A stretch of DNA of 64,000 nt from Corynebacterium urealyticum DSM 7109 (GTDB lineage Bacteria > Actinomycetota > Actinomycetes > Mycobacteriales > Mycobacteriaceae). The stretch covers positions 1,550,001-1,614,000 of the forward strand of contig NC_010545.1 in the NCBI RefSeq assembly GCF_000069945.1, written 5' to 3'. Of the stretch, positions 9,803 to 18,938 are shown in pieces (within the stretch, counting starts at the first letter, position 1; every line of letters starts with the position of its first letter). A program made the position numbers and the translations under genes. Under the pieces are notes generated by a model. It saw nothing but the letters and a program-made list of their open reading frames with translations, did no database searches and was not told the origin of the DNA.

Positions 9803-11530
9803 ATGACCGCAACCCACTACGACGTCCTCATCATCGGCTCCGGCTTCGGCGGCTCCGTCACCGCCCTACGCCTCGTCGAGAAGGGATACAAGGTCGGTGT
9901 CCTCGAGGCCGGCAAGCGCTACGCGGACAAGGACTTCGCGAAGAACTCCTGGCACCTCAAGCAGTTCCTCTGGGCACCCGTGATCGGCTGCTACGGCATC
10001 CAGCGCATCCACCTGCTGCGCAACGTCATGATCCTCGCCGGCGCCGGTGTCGGCGGCGGTTCGCTGAACTACGCCAACACCCTCTACCAGCCCGAGGACG
10101 AGTACTTCCGCAATAAGCAGTGGGCACACATCACCGACTGGAAGGACGAGCTGACCCCCTACTACGACCAGGCACGCCGCATGCTGGGTGTGGTCACCAA
10201 CCCCACCATGACCCCGGCGGACAAACTCTCGAAGCAGACCGCCGAGGAACTCGGCGTGGGCGATACCTTCCGCATGGCTCCGGTGGGCGTATTCTTCGGC
10301 GAAAAGGTGGGGCTGAACGGCAAGCCGAAACAGACCGTGGAGGACCCCTACTTCGGTGGCGCAGGCCCGCAGCGCACCGCCTGCCACGAGTGCGGCGAGT
10401 GCATGACCGGCTGCCGCCACGGGGCGAAGAACACCCTGCTGAAGAACTACCTCTACCTCGCCGAGAAGGGCGGGGCCGAGGTCCACCCGCTGACCACGGT
10501 CACCGACATCACCCGCAAACCGGGCGGCGGCTGGAACGTGGATACGAAGACCACGGGAGGCCTGCTGGGCAAGAAGAAGACCCGCCGATTCACCGCGGAC
10601 AAGGTCGTCGTCGCCGCGGGTGCGTGGGGCACCCAGAACCTACTGCACCGGCAGAAGATCAACGGCAACCTACCGCAGCTGCCGGACTCCCTCGGCACGA
10701 TGACCCGCACCAACTCCGAGGCCCTGCTCGGCGCGCAGTTCAAAAAGTACGACCCGGAGTGGGATTTCTCCGAGGGCGTGGCCATCACCTCCAGCTACTT
10801 CCCCGCCCCGGATACCCACATTGAACCAGTCCGCTACGGCAAGGGCTCGAACTCCATGGGCCTGCTGCAGACCCTCATGACCGACGGCGACAAACTGCGC
10901 CCCCGCGTGCTCGAGTTCCTCCGCCAGCTGGTTCTCCAGTTCCGCCAGATCCCTCGCCTGGTGAACCTGCGCCGCTGGTCGCAGCGCACGGTGATCAACC
11001 TGGTGATGCAGTCCCGCGATAACTCGCTGACCACCTACCCGCGCACGCTCGGGAAGTTCACCTGGCTGACCTCCAAGCAGGGCACCGGCGAGCCGAACCC
11101 CAGCTGGATCCCGGAGGGCAATAAGGCCACCCGCATCCTGGCCTCCCTGCGCAAGGGTGGCCTGGCAGGCGGGGTGTGGTCCGAGGTGGTCGACATCCCC
11201 CTGACCGCCCACTTCCTCGGCGGTTGTTCAATCTCCAGCTCCCCGGCCGACGGCGTGGTGGACCCCTATCACCGCGTGTGGGGGCTGCCGGATCTATTCG
11301 TGGTCGACGGCTCGTCCATGGCCGCCAACCCCGGCGTGAACCCTTCTCTGTCCATCACCGCCAACGCGGAGCGCGCCGCTGCGATGTGGCCGAATAAGGG
11401 CGAGGAGGACCCGCGGCCGGAGCAGTCCGAGGGCTATCAGCGCATCGAGGCCGTGGAGCCGGCCTCCCCGATGGTTCCTGCCACCGCCCCGGCCGCGCTG
11501 CGCCTGCCGATCACCCCGGTGGGCAACTAG
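9803..11530 (+). CDS. FAD-dependent GMC-type oxidoreductase (ChoD-like)
   Basis: A 575-residue flavoenzyme. An N-terminal Rossmann motif GSGFGGSVTALRL binds FAD; AGAGVGGGSLNYANT is the GMC-type glycine loop; the C-terminal HFLGGC...VDGSSMAANPGVNPSLSITANAERAA is the conserved FAD/active-site region. It resembles actinobacterial proteins called cholesterol oxidase (ChoD), but sterol oxidation is not shown by sequence. Residues around 195-210 hold a Cys cluster (CHECGECMTGC), as in ferredoxin-like or metal-binding inserts of this subfamily. The last 40 residues are Pro/Ala-rich. Divergent from dnaG. Confidence 0.85.
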   Translation: MTATHYDVLIIGSGFGGSVTALRLVEKGYKVGVLEAGKRYADKDFAKNSWHLKQFLWAPVIGCYGIQRIHLLRNVMILAGAGVGGGSLNYANTLYQPEDEYFRNKQWAHITDWKDELTPYYDQARRMLGVVTNPTMTPADKLSKQTAEELGVGDTFRMAPVGVFFGEKVGLNGKPKQTVEDPYFGGAGPQRTACHECGECMTGCRHGAKNTLLKNYLYLAEKGGAEVHPLTTVTDITRKPGGGWNVDTKTTGGLLGKKKTRRFTADKVVVAAGAWGTQNLLHRQKINGNLPQLPDSLGTMTRTNSEALLGAQFKKYDPEWDFSEGVAITSSYFPAPDTHIEPVRYGKGSNSMGLLQTLMTDGDKLRPRVLEFLRQLVLQFRQIPRLVNLRRWSQRTVINLVMQSRDNSLTTYPRTLGKFTWLTSKQGTGEPNPSWIPEGNKATRILASLRKGGLAGGVWSEVVDIPLTAHFLGGCSISSSPADGVVDPYHRVWGLPDLFVVDGSSMAANPGVNPSLSITANAERAAAMWPNKGEEDPRPEQSEGYQRIEAVEPASPMVPATAPAALRLPITPVGN

Positions 11531-11545
11531 CCCTACCCCGCCCGG

Positions 11546-11551
11546 TATAAC
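11546..11551 (+). promoter_or_regulatory. -10 element of a probable leaderless RNase gene
   Basis: TATAAC lies 8 nt before the ATG, placing the transcript start on or beside the start codon. No ribosome site is present. Confidence 0.5.
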
Positions 11552-11559
11552 TGGCTGTT

Positions 11560-12063
11560 ATGGCGCAGAAGAACAACGGTCCTAAAGCTGGTAAGTACGG
11601 AACGGTCGGCGGCGTGGTCGTCGCCCTGGCGCTGGCCGGGGCGAGCCAACTCGGTCTCTTCGGCGATGACGATAACGCCGGCGGCGGCCAGGGTGGCAGC
11701 TCCCAGTCCGGGCAGTCCTCCAACGCTGCCCAGCAGAACCCGGGCGCGGATAGCGCTGCTGATTCCGAGTGCGCGGTGGACACCCTGCCGGAGGAGGCCC
11801 GGGAGCAGATCGAGGACATCCTCACCGGCGCCCCTTCCGACGACGGCCCGCACGACGGCAAGCACTTCGGCAACTACGAGGGCCTCCTACCGAAGGAGAA
11901 GTCCAGCTACTACCGCGAGTACACCGTCAAAACCCCGGGCCTGAACCACCGGGGCGAGCGCCGCCTCGTCGTCGGCGGTGGCACGGAGACCGACCCTAAG
12001 GTCTGGTACTACACCTCCGACCACTTCGAAAGCTTCTGCGAGATCCCCGACGCCGAGGATTAA
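11560..12063 (+). CDS. Barnase/RNase Sa-type guanyl-specific ribonuclease, secreted or membrane-anchored
   Basis: A 167-residue protein. After a basic start, residues 16-30 form a hydrophobic segment (VVVALALAGASQLGLF), then a Gly/Ser/Gln-rich linker, then a microbial ribonuclease domain from about residue 72. Family marks are visible: LPEEAREQIEDIL, the FGNYEGLLP strand, the catalytic YYREYTVKTPG (Glu as base), GERRLVVGG (Arg) and YYTSDHFESF (catalytic His). This family cleaves RNA after G outside the cell. No barstar-like inhibitor gene is found nearby, which fits export. Convergent with dgt. Confidence 0.82.
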   Translation: MAQKNNGPKAGKYGTVGGVVVALALAGASQLGLFGDDDNAGGGQGGSSQSGQSSNAAQQNPGADSAADSECAVDTLPEEAREQIEDILTGAPSDDGPHDGKHFGNYEGLLPKEKSSYYREYTVKTPGLNHRGERRLVVGGGTETDPKVWYYTSDHFESFCEIPDAED

Positions 12064-12076
12064 CGCGAAGAAACCA

Positions 12077-13357
12077 CTATGCCCACGCTGCGCTGATACC
12101 GGCAGCGGAGGCGTCCAAGCGCTCCAGCCGAGATTCGGTGAGCGAGGCAACCTGGTCGATGACCACGCGTCGGCGCTCCACCTCGGTGGCCGCGTTCTCA
12201 TACCAGAGCCGGAAGACCGGATCCAGCGCCCCGGCACCGCCACGGGCCAGGAACTCCGTGACGCGGAAGATGCGCTCCCGCTGGCGATCCTGCTCCGCTA
12301 GGTGCAGCTTCTCGTCCATCACATAGAGCACGGCGATGGACTTCAGCAGCGTGACCTCGGCCTTAACCTCCGCGGGAATGACCAGGTTCGCCGCATAGCG
12401 GCCCAGCGGTCCGGTGCCGTACTCCCGGCGGGTCGCCGTGACCACGGCCGTCACAAAGCGGCTGACCAACTCCGAGGTCATGGACTTCAGCGCGACCAGG
12501 TCCTGCAGGCTGTGGCGGAAGTCCGCGGCCCGGGAGACCACCGGCATCTGCCGCAGGCGATCCGCTGCGGCCAGCAGCTCCTCGGGCTCCCCGCCGAAGT
12601 GGTGCGCTCCCTTGTCCGCGAGCGCGGCCAGCTCCACCAGGTCCCACAGCACACCCAGGGTAATGCGCCCGGAGAGCATGCCATCCTCGACGTCGTGGAC
12701 GGAGTAAGCAACATCGTCCGACCAGTCCATGATCTGTGCCTCCAGGCACTGCGCCCCCTCAGGCGCACCCTCCCGGATCCACTCCAGGATGTGCAGGTCG
12801 GACTCGTAGGCACTGTACTTGCGGCGCGGGGTGCCGTCCGGGGCGGTCGGTCCCCAGGGGTACTTGCACGCCGCATCCAGGGCGGCGCGGGTGAGGTTCA
12901 GCCCATAGGAGGTGCCGTCCTCCCCGAGGGTCTTCGGTTCAAGACGAGCCAGGATGCGCAGCGTCTGCGCGTTGCCCTCGAAGCCGCCGATGCTGGCCGC
13001 GGCCTCGTCCAGGGCCCGCTCGCCGTTGTGGCCATAGGGCGGGTGGCCGATGTCGTGGCTCAGCCCCGCCAGGTCCGCGAGGTCGGGATCCGCACCCAAG
13101 GTTTTGCCGATGCCGCGGGCAATCTGGGCGACCTCCAGGGAGTGCGTCAGCCGGGTACGCGGGGTATCCCCCGAGCCCGGCCCCACGACCTGCGTTTTAT
13201 CAGCCAAGCGGCGCAGCGCTGCGGAGTGCAGGACGCGCGCCCGGTCGCGGTCGAAGTCCTCCCGGCCATCCGGGACCGATCCCTCCAGCCCCAGGGTCTT
13301 CGGTGCGACGCCATGACGGCGCGCGCAGTCGTGCTCCGTGTACTGATACCGCTGCAT
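12077..13357 (-). CDS. dgt: Deoxyguanosinetriphosphate triphosphohydrolase
   Basis: A 426-residue HD-domain enzyme that hydrolyses dNTPs to the nucleoside and triphosphate. The metal site is visible: RLTHSLEVAQIA (first His), SHDIGHPPYGHNGE (HD pair and following His) and DWSDDVAYSVHDVEDG (last Asp). The open frame reaches 13429, but the ATG at 13357 has GGAG six nt upstream and begins at MQRYQYTEHD, so I use it. The upstream flavoprotein gene is separated by about 100 bp that hold a large nested hairpin. Confidence 0.9.
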   Translation of the reverse strand: MQRYQYTEHDCARRHGVAPKTLGLEGSVPDGREDFDRDRARVLHSAALRRLADKTQVVGPGSGDTPRTRLTHSLEVAQIARGIGKTLGADPDLADLAGLSHDIGHPPYGHNGERALDEAAASIGGFEGNAQTLRILARLEPKTLGEDGTSYGLNLTRAALDAACKYPWGPTAPDGTPRRKYSAYESDLHILEWIREGAPEGAQCLEAQIMDWSDDVAYSVHDVEDGMLSGRITLGVLWDLVELAALADKGAHHFGGEPEELLAAADRLRQMPVVSRAADFRHSLQDLVALKSMTSELVSRFVTAVVTATRREYGTGPLGRYAANLVIPAEVKAEVTLLKSIAVLYVMDEKLHLAEQDRQRERIFRVTEFLARGGAGALDPVFRLWYENAATEVERRRVVIDQVASLTESRLERLDASAAGISAAWA

Positions 13358-13384
13358 CTCGCGCTCCGTTAGTCCTGTCTCCGT

Positions 13385-13443
13385 CCCCGTGGGCTGCAGT
13401 ACCCCGGTGGCTCGCACCGGCAGAACCACCCCAGCCCACGGGG
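13385..13443 (-). other. Large nested stem-loop between two leftward genes
   Basis: A perfect 12-bp stem (CCCCGTGGGCTG at 13385-13396 with its complement at 13432-13443) encloses a second perfect stem (CCGGTG at 13404-13409 / CACCGG at 13415-13420). It sits after the flavoprotein stop and 27 bp before the dgt start. There is no T-run on either strand, so a classical terminator is not supported; it could be a GC-rich terminator, an RNA processing site or a dgt leader structure. Confidence 0.6.
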
Positions 13444-13453
13444 CGTTTAGCCC

Positions 13454-15055
13454 CTAGATGCTGCCGACGTTGCCCTCGGCGAAGAAGTGGTGGCCCGGGC
13501 GGCGCACACGGCCCTGCACCGGCGGCAGCATCGAGTACTGGTCGTAGGTCGCGCGGTCGTAGTCACGCTGCCAGTCGTCCGGAGCCTTGCCTTCCAGCAG
13601 GCTGCCCGGCTCGAGCCACGGGTAGAGATCCTCATACGGGCGGGCCTGGGTCTGGTCCACGCGGCGCACCAGGTGGCCGGGTCCCAGCTGGCTGACGTCA
13701 TGCAGACCCATGGCTCCCAGAATGCGAGTGGTGGACTTCAGCGTATTGCGGTGGTAGTTCGCCACACGCTCGGCCTTGCTGTCCACGTCCAGGCCGCGGG
13801 AGAGCCACGGGTTCTGGGTGGCCACACCAGTCGGGCAGGTATTGTCGTGGCACTTCTTGGCCTGGATGCAGCCGGCGGCCATCATCATGCCGCGGGCGGA
13901 CATCGTGAAGTCCGCGCCGATCGCGAGGCGGCGGATGATGTCCGCACCGCCGACGACCTTGCCGGCAGCGCCGACGGCGACCTGGTCACGCAGACCCGTG
14001 CCCACCAGGGCATTGTGGACGATCATCAGACCCTCGGTCAGCGGGGTGCCCACACGGTCCAGGAACTCCAGCGGGGCCGCGCCCGTGCCGCCCTCGGCAC
14101 CGTCGACGGTGATCCAATCCGGCGCGGTCTTCGCCTTGAGCATCGCCTTACACAGGGAGAGCACCTCGTGGCGGGAGCCCACGCAGAACTTGATGCCCAC
14201 CGGCTTGCCATTGGCCAGGCGGCGCAGCTTCTTGACGAAGTGCATCAGCTCGAGCGGGGTGTCGAACTCGGAGTGCCACGCCGGGGAGAGGCAGTCCTGC
14301 CCCTCCTCGATGCCACGGGCCTCGGCGATCTCCGCGGTGACCTTGTGGCCCGGCAGCATGCCGCCCATGCCGGGCTTGGCACCCTGGCTGAGCTTGATGA
14401 GGATGCCCTTGACCTCCGGGTAGTTCGCCTTGACGCGGAACTGCTCCGGGTCGAAGTGGCCATCCTCGGTGCGGCAGCCGAAGTAGCTGGAGCCGATCTC
14501 CCAGATCAGGTCCGCGCCGTACTCCAGGTGGTACTTGGTCAGCCCACCCTCACCGGTTTCCTGGATGAAGCCGCCCATCGCCGCGCCCTTGTTCATGGCG
14601 AGCACGGCGTTGGCGGACAGGGAGCCGAAGGACATCGAGGAGATGTTGAACAGGGAGATGTCGTAGGGCTGGGTGCACTCCGGGCCGCCGAGGCGCACGA
14701 GTGGCGCATCGGTGCGGGCCGGCACCGGGTGGGTGGAGTGCAGCAGGTGGTCGCGGCCCGGCACAAAGAGGTCGCGCTGGGTACCGAAGGCCTCCTCCGC
14801 CGGGATGTTCTTGGCGTTCTGGTAGACCATCGTGCGGGTCACGCGGTCGAACGGGCGGCCGTCGGTGTTGGACTCGACGAAGTACTGCTGGATCTCCGGT
14901 CGGATGGATTCCATCAGCCAGCGGGCGCGGCCCAGGACCGGGTAGTTACGGCGAATAGCGTGCTTGGGCTGGACGATGTCCACCGCCGCGACAGCAGAGG
15001 CGGCCAGTGCCCCGTACTTCACCGCTTTACGGATGAGTTTGCGACCACTTGGCAT
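13454..15055 (-). CDS. FMN-binding glutamate synthase-family protein, membrane-anchored
   Basis: A 533-residue protein related to the FMN/Fe-S synthase domain of glutamate synthase, without the amidotransferase domain. The FMN-barrel region includes KLSQGAKPGMGGMLPGHKV, VDGAEGGTGAAP and GGADIIRRLAIGAD. CIQAKKCHDNTCPTG keeps the C-x5-C-x4-C pattern of the GltB iron-sulfur cluster. A short hydrophobic segment near residues 14-26 may anchor it. The physiological substrate of these stand-alone proteins is not known to me. Starts with ATG; 32 bp separate it from the upstream gene. Confidence 0.85.
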   Translation of the reverse strand: MPSGRKLIRKAVKYGALAASAVAAVDIVQPKHAIRRNYPVLGRARWLMESIRPEIQQYFVESNTDGRPFDRVTRTMVYQNAKNIPAEEAFGTQRDLFVPGRDHLLHSTHPVPARTDAPLVRLGGPECTQPYDISLFNISSMSFGSLSANAVLAMNKGAAMGGFIQETGEGGLTKYHLEYGADLIWEIGSSYFGCRTEDGHFDPEQFRVKANYPEVKGILIKLSQGAKPGMGGMLPGHKVTAEIAEARGIEEGQDCLSPAWHSEFDTPLELMHFVKKLRRLANGKPVGIKFCVGSRHEVLSLCKAMLKAKTAPDWITVDGAEGGTGAAPLEFLDRVGTPLTEGLMIVHNALVGTGLRDQVAVGAAGKVVGGADIIRRLAIGADFTMSARGMMMAAGCIQAKKCHDNTCPTGVATQNPWLSRGLDVDSKAERVANYHRNTLKSTTRILGAMGLHDVSQLGPGHLVRRVDQTQARPYEDLYPWLEPGSLLEGKAPDDWQRDYDRATYDQYSMLPPVQGRVRRPGHHFFAEGNVGSI

Positions 15056-15087
15056 TGATGATGCTCCTTAAGAATTTTATTCTTCGG

Positions 15088-15627
15088 CTAGGTGGTGAAC
15101 CAGACGACAATCGCGATGACCACGCAAATAGCCAGCGCCATCGTCAACATCCCCGTGGTTCGAATCACTCGAGTTTCCAGGGTACGCCGGGCAACCCAGG
15201 ATACGAAGACCTGGACATCCAGCGGCAGCTTCTCCCCCGGCCCTTCGAACTCCACGTGGAGGTTGCGCAGGCCCCGGTTGTCGGAACTGTACTGCCCCGC
15301 CTTCTCGCCATCGATGTCGAGGACGAAGTTGCGGCGGGATTCAGCGATGATTCCGATTTCGTGGCGGTCCGCGTTGATCGTCACCCGGTCCGCGGTGTGG
15401 AACTTATCGCTGTTCCCCTTCGCAGTCCAGGTGCCCGTCGGGGTCTCCGCCTGTGCCTCCGGTCCCTCGTCGGCGGTGAGCCGCCAGGTGTCGCCGCCGA
15501 AGCGGATGTGCTGCACCCCGCGCTCGTCGGCGAACTCCGCGATGCGGTCCATGTCATCCGCCGGGCCGGCGTAGATCGGGAAGGTGTGCCCGTCGCTGGG
15601 CACGCCCCATCGGATGTCGCTGTTCAT
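15088..15627 (-). CDS. Uncharacterised C-terminally anchored protein
   Basis: A 179-residue protein that I do not recognise. Residues 1-155 are soluble and charged and look beta-rich; residues 157-177 form a single transmembrane helix (MLTMALAICVVIAIVVW), so it is probably tail-anchored with its bulk in the cytoplasm. Its ATG overlaps the glyS stop (TAATG), so the two are translationally coupled, and the GltB-type flavoprotein follows 32 bp downstream. Confidence 0.75.
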   Translation of the reverse strand: MNSDIRWGVPSDGHTFPIYAGPADDMDRIAEFADERGVQHIRFGGDTWRLTADEGPEAQAETPTGTWTAKGNSDKFHTADRVTINADRHEIGIIAESRRNFVLDIDGEKAGQYSSDNRGLRNLHVEFEGPGEKLPLDVQVFVSWVARRTLETRVIRTTGMLTMALAICVVIAIVVWFTT

Positions 15628-17006
15628 TAGCAGCCAGCCAGGCGCTGTGCGAGGTAGCCCTCGAGCTCGTCGATGGAGACGCGCTCCTGCTCCATCGTGT
15701 CGCGCTCGCGGACGGTGACGGCGTTATCTTCCAGGGTGTCGAAGTCGACGGTCACGCAGTACGGGGTGCCGATCTCGTCCTGACGACGGTAGCGGCGCCC
15801 GATGGCACCGGAGGTGTCGTAGTCGATGTTCCACAGACCGCGCAGCTTGTCGGCGATCTTCTCCGCGGTCGGGGTCAGGGTCTCCTTCTTCGACAGCGGC
15901 AGGACGGCGACCTTCACCGGGGACAGGCGCGGGTCCAGCTTCAGGACGGTGCGGGTGTCCGTGCCGCCCTTAGCGTTCGGTACCTCCTCCTCGGTGTAGG
16001 CGTCGACGAGGAAGGCCATCAGGGAGCGGCCCAGGCCGGCGGCCGGCTCGATGACGTACGGGATCCAGCGCTCTTCCTTCTGCTGGTCGTAGTAGGACAG
16101 ATCCTCGCCGGAGCCCTCGGAGTGGGTCTTCAGGTCGTAGTCCGTGCGGTTGGCGATGCCCTCGAGTTCGCCCCACTTGGAGCCGGTGAAGTGGAAGGCG
16201 TACTCGACGTCCACGGTGCGCTTGGCGTAGTGGGACAGCTCGTCCTCGGTGTGCTCGCGCAGGCGCAGGTTCTCGCGGTCAATACCCAGGTTGACGTACC
16301 AGTTCAGGCGCTGCTCGATCCAGTACTCCTGCCACTCCTCGTCGGTGCCCGGCTCGACGAAGAACTCCATCTCCATCTGCTCGAACTCGCGGGTACGGAA
16401 GATGAAGTTGCCCGGGGTGATCTCGTTGCGGAAGGACTTACCGATCTGGGCGATACCGAACGGTGGCTTCTGGCGGGAGGAGTTCATGACGTTCTTGAAC
16501 TGCGTGAAGATACCCTGTGCGGTCTCCGGACGCAGGTAGGCCAGGCCTTCCTTATCGTCGACCGGGCCCAGGTAGGTCTTCATCAGGCCGGAGAAGGCGC
16601 GCGGCTCGGTCCACTTGCCCGGCTGGCCGGTCTCCGGGTCGTTGATGTCGGCCAGGCCGTTTGCCGGCGGGTGGCCGTGCTTCTCCTCGTAGGCCTCCAG
16701 CAGGTGGTCGGCGCGGTAGCGCTTGTGGGTGTAGAGGGACTCGACCAGTGGGTCGGTGAAGACGTCCACGTGGCCGGAGACCTCCCACACGCGGCGCGGG
16801 AGGATGACGGAGCTGTCCAGGCCGACGACGTCGCCGCGGCTGGTCACCATTGAGCGCCACCACTGGCGCTTGATGTTCTCCTTGAGCTCCACGCCCAGCG
16901 GGCCGTAATCCCACGCAGAGCGGGTACCGCCGTAAATCTCACCACAGGGGTAAACCAGGCCGCGGCGCTTCGCGAGGTTGACAACGGCATCTACTTTTCC
17001 TGCCAT
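15627..17006 (-). CDS. glyS: Glycyl-tRNA synthetase (alpha2 type)
   Basis: A 459-residue class II aminoacyl-tRNA synthetase charging tRNA-Gly. Motifs: [21 protein letters not shown] near the N-terminus, motif 2 [25 protein letters not shown], and the motif 3 region ending [13 protein letters not shown]; the C-terminal anticodon-binding domain follows ([13 protein letters not shown]). The open frame runs to 17126, but ATG 17006 (MAGKVDAV) has AAAGGAGA upstream and matches the family start. It neighbours zur, as in other actinobacteria. Confidence 0.95.
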   Translation of the reverse strand: MAGKVDAVVNLAKRRGLVYPCGEIYGGTRSAWDYGPLGVELKENIKRQWWRSMVTSRGDVVGLDSSVILPRRVWEVSGHVDVFTDPLVESLYTHKRYRADHLLEAYEEKHGHPPANGLADINDPETGQPGKWTEPRAFSGLMKTYLGPVDDKEGLAYLRPETAQGIFTQFKNVMNSSRQKPPFGIAQIGKSFRNEITPGNFIFRTREFEQMEMEFFVEPGTDEEWQEYWIEQRLNWYVNLGIDRENLRLREHTEDELSHYAKRTVDVEYAFHFTGSKWGELEGIANRTDYDLKTHSEGSGEDLSYYDQQKEERWIPYVIEPAAGLGRSLMAFLVDAYTEEEVPNAKGGTDTRTVLKLDPRLSPVKVAVLPLSKKETLTPTAEKIADKLRGLWNIDYDTSGAIGRRYRRQDEIGTPYCVTVDFDTLEDNAVTVRERDTMEQERVSIDELEGYLAQRLAGC

Positions 17007-17191
17007 GCTGGGACGCTCTCCTTTAAAAACGAACTCTGCTCTGCAATTTCTTGCACTGTTGCGCGACGTGCATTCCTGGGCACCAGGGCAGTCGCTTACC
17101 ACAGGCCATCTTAACCGATATGGCAATTCGGTGTTTCAGTGCGCCCCCTCCCCCCGCAGCACCGAATCACGGGCCCGCTATTGACAACTTA

Positions 17192-17220
17192 TTGAAAACC
17201 AGCGCCGGCAGGGCTAGGCT
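17192..17220 (+). promoter_or_regulatory. Promoter of zur
   Basis: A -35 (TTGAAA, 17192-17197) and a -10 (TAGGCT, 17215-17220) are separated by 17 bp. The -10 ends 7 nt before the ATG, so the transcript probably starts at the initiation codon. A second TTGACA is at 17181-17186. Confidence 0.6.
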
Positions 17221-17227
17221 TCAATTC

Positions 17228-17665
17228 ATGGTCAGCAAGAACTCCACCGGTGGAATCAGCATCGGTCAACGCAACACCCGGCAGCGCGCGGCGGTCGTCG
17301 CCATGCTCGAACAGGTTGAGGAGTTTGCCAGCGCCCAGGACATCCACGCGCGCCTCGTCGCGGCGGGCGAGAAGGTCGGACTCACCACGGTCTACCGCAC
17401 CCTGCAGCAGATGTCCGCGATGGGGGCGATCGACACTCTCAACAACGAGTCCGGGGAAACCCTCTACCGGCGCTGCGCCATGGATACTCACCACCATCAC
17501 CTAGTGTGCAACGACTGCCGCACCACCGTGGAAATCGACGGCGGCCCAGTTGAAGACTGGGCCCGTGACGTCGCCAAGAAGTACGGCTTCCAGAAGACTG
17601 GCCACACCGCTGACGTCTTCGGCCTCTGCGCCGACTGCGCCGCCAAGAAGACCCAGAAGAACTAG
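17228..17665 (+). CDS. zur: Fur-family regulator, probable zinc repressor Zur
   Basis: A 145-residue Fur-superfamily metalloregulator. An N-terminal winged helix (RNTRQRAAVVAMLEQ...TTVYRTLQQM) is followed by the metal domain with HHHHLVCNDC (near residue 93) and CADCAAKK (near 137), the two CxxC pairs of the structural zinc site. The position next to glyS is that of zur (furB) in mycobacteria and corynebacteria, where an ArsR-type gene normally lies between; none is present here. I start at ATG 17228, where a promoter fits, not at the longer open frame. Its 3' end overlaps the convergent gene by 4 bp. Confidence 0.85.
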   Translation: MVSKNSTGGISIGQRNTRQRAAVVAMLEQVEEFASAQDIHARLVAAGEKVGLTTVYRTLQQMSAMGAIDTLNNESGETLYRRCAMDTHHHHLVCNDCRTTVEIDGGPVEDWARDVAKKYGFQKTGHTADVFGLCADCAAKKTQKN

Positions 17666-18858
17666 ACGCTGACGTCGAAGAGGGACCCCAGACCGTAGGT
17701 CACCGCAGCGGCGCCGGCGCCGATGGCCAGCTGACGGAACGCGCGCTTGGCCGGAGAGGCGCCGGAGAGAAGCCCCACGATCCCGCCGGTCAGCAGCAGC
17801 GCCAGGCCCACCAGCACGCAGGCGATCACCGCAGCGCTCAGACCGCCCGCGCCGAAGAGGTACGGCAGCACGGGCACGATCGCCCCCAGGGAGAACAGCA
17901 GGAAACTCGACACCGCAGCGGATACCGGAGAGCCCGTGGACTCCTCGTCCTCCGGGGCTGCCTCCGCCGAAGACTCGTGGGGAGGAGTTTCGTGGGCCGC
18001 AACCTCGTGATGCGCAGTCTCGTGGGGCAGCTCCACATCCACCGCAGGGGAGGAGAGGATCTCCTCGAAGACCCGCTGCGCCTTCGCCCGGGCCTCCTCT
18101 GGCGCCATGCCGCGGGCGCGGTAGACCAGCTCCAGCTCATTTTCCCGCACGTCCAGCTTGGGCACCGCTCCCGCCGTGTCTTTCGCCGGGGCGTTAGCCG
18201 CGAGCAACTCCTGCTGGCTGGACACCGACACATACTCGCCGGCCGCCATGGACAGCGCACCGGCAAGCAGCCCGGCGATACCGGTCACCAACACCACGTT
18301 GGAGGACGCGCCGGTGCCCACCATGCCGAGCACCAGGGCGAGGTTCGACACTAGCCCGTCGTTGGCCCCGAAGATCGCTGCCCGGAAGTCCCCCGACATC
18401 CGCGCCCGGCCACGCGCCGCCAGACCGCGGACAACCTCGGCGTGAATAGCCTCGTCCGCGAGGATGGAATCCGCCGCGTCAATGTCCGCCACCCCGCTGC
18501 GGCGTTCCTCCGCCGACTGCAGCAGAGCAAGCACGAACACCGAACCGAAGCGCTCCGCCAAGAAGGCGTGCATCCGGGTGCTGAAGCTGGCCCTCTGCGG
18601 CAGTCCAACGTACTCCCCCAACCGGGCGCGCCAATAGGCCTCATGCCGGGCTTCCGCCTCCGCCAAGCCCAGCAGGATCTCGCGCTCCTCCCCCGTCTTC
18701 TTGCGCGCCAGCTCGCGGTACACGGCCCCCTCTGCCCGCTCGTCAGCGAGATAGCGCCGCCACGTGGCGATCTGCTTCTTGGTCGGCTGCTCCACTGGTT
18801 GCTCAGCCGGCAGCCCGTCAGGCTGCTCGTTGGGCCGCTGATCCGGCTGATCAACCAC
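17662..18858 (-). CDS. Ferritin-like/VIT1 fusion metal transporter (MbfA-like)
   Basis: A 398-residue membrane protein. Residues 25-165 form a rubrerythrin-like four-helix domain with iron ligands (ADERAEGAVYREL, EAEARHEAYW, DEAIHAE), and the C-terminal part is a VIT1/CCC1-type transporter (GDFRAAIFGANDGLVSNLALVLG, then LLAGALSMAAGEYVSVSSQ). A charged His/Glu-rich loop of about 60 residues splits the transporter half. Proteins of this architecture export iron or manganese. Start is GTG 18858, with GAGGAAGG about 11 nt upstream. It ends convergently with zur, overlapping 4 bp. Confidence 0.85.
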   Translation of the reverse strand: MVDQPDQRPNEQPDGLPAEQPVEQPTKKQIATWRRYLADERAEGAVYRELARKKTGEEREILLGLAEAEARHEAYWRARLGEYVGLPQRASFSTRMHAFLAERFGSVFVLALLQSAEERRSGVADIDAADSILADEAIHAEVVRGLAARGRARMSGDFRAAIFGANDGLVSNLALVLGMVGTGASSNVVLVTGIAGLLAGALSMAAGEYVSVSSQQELLAANAPAKDTAGAVPKLDVRENELELVYRARGMAPEEARAKAQRVFEEILSSPAVDVELPHETAHHEVAAHETPPHESSAEAAPEDEESTGSPVSAAVSSFLLFSLGAIVPVLPYLFGAGGLSAAVIACVLVGLALLLTGGIVGLLSGASPAKRAFRQLAIGAGAAAVTYGLGSLFDVSV

Positions 18859-18938
18859 GAACCATCACGCCTTCCTCACGCCGCGGCGGCGACGTCGTAA
18901 AAAATCAGAGAAGCAGAAAAGAAAACCAGAGAGCAATC

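Noticed and set aside
13487..15058. A 523-codon plus-strand frame
   Set aside because: Mirror of the GltB-type gene, which keeps the FMN and Cys-cluster motifs.
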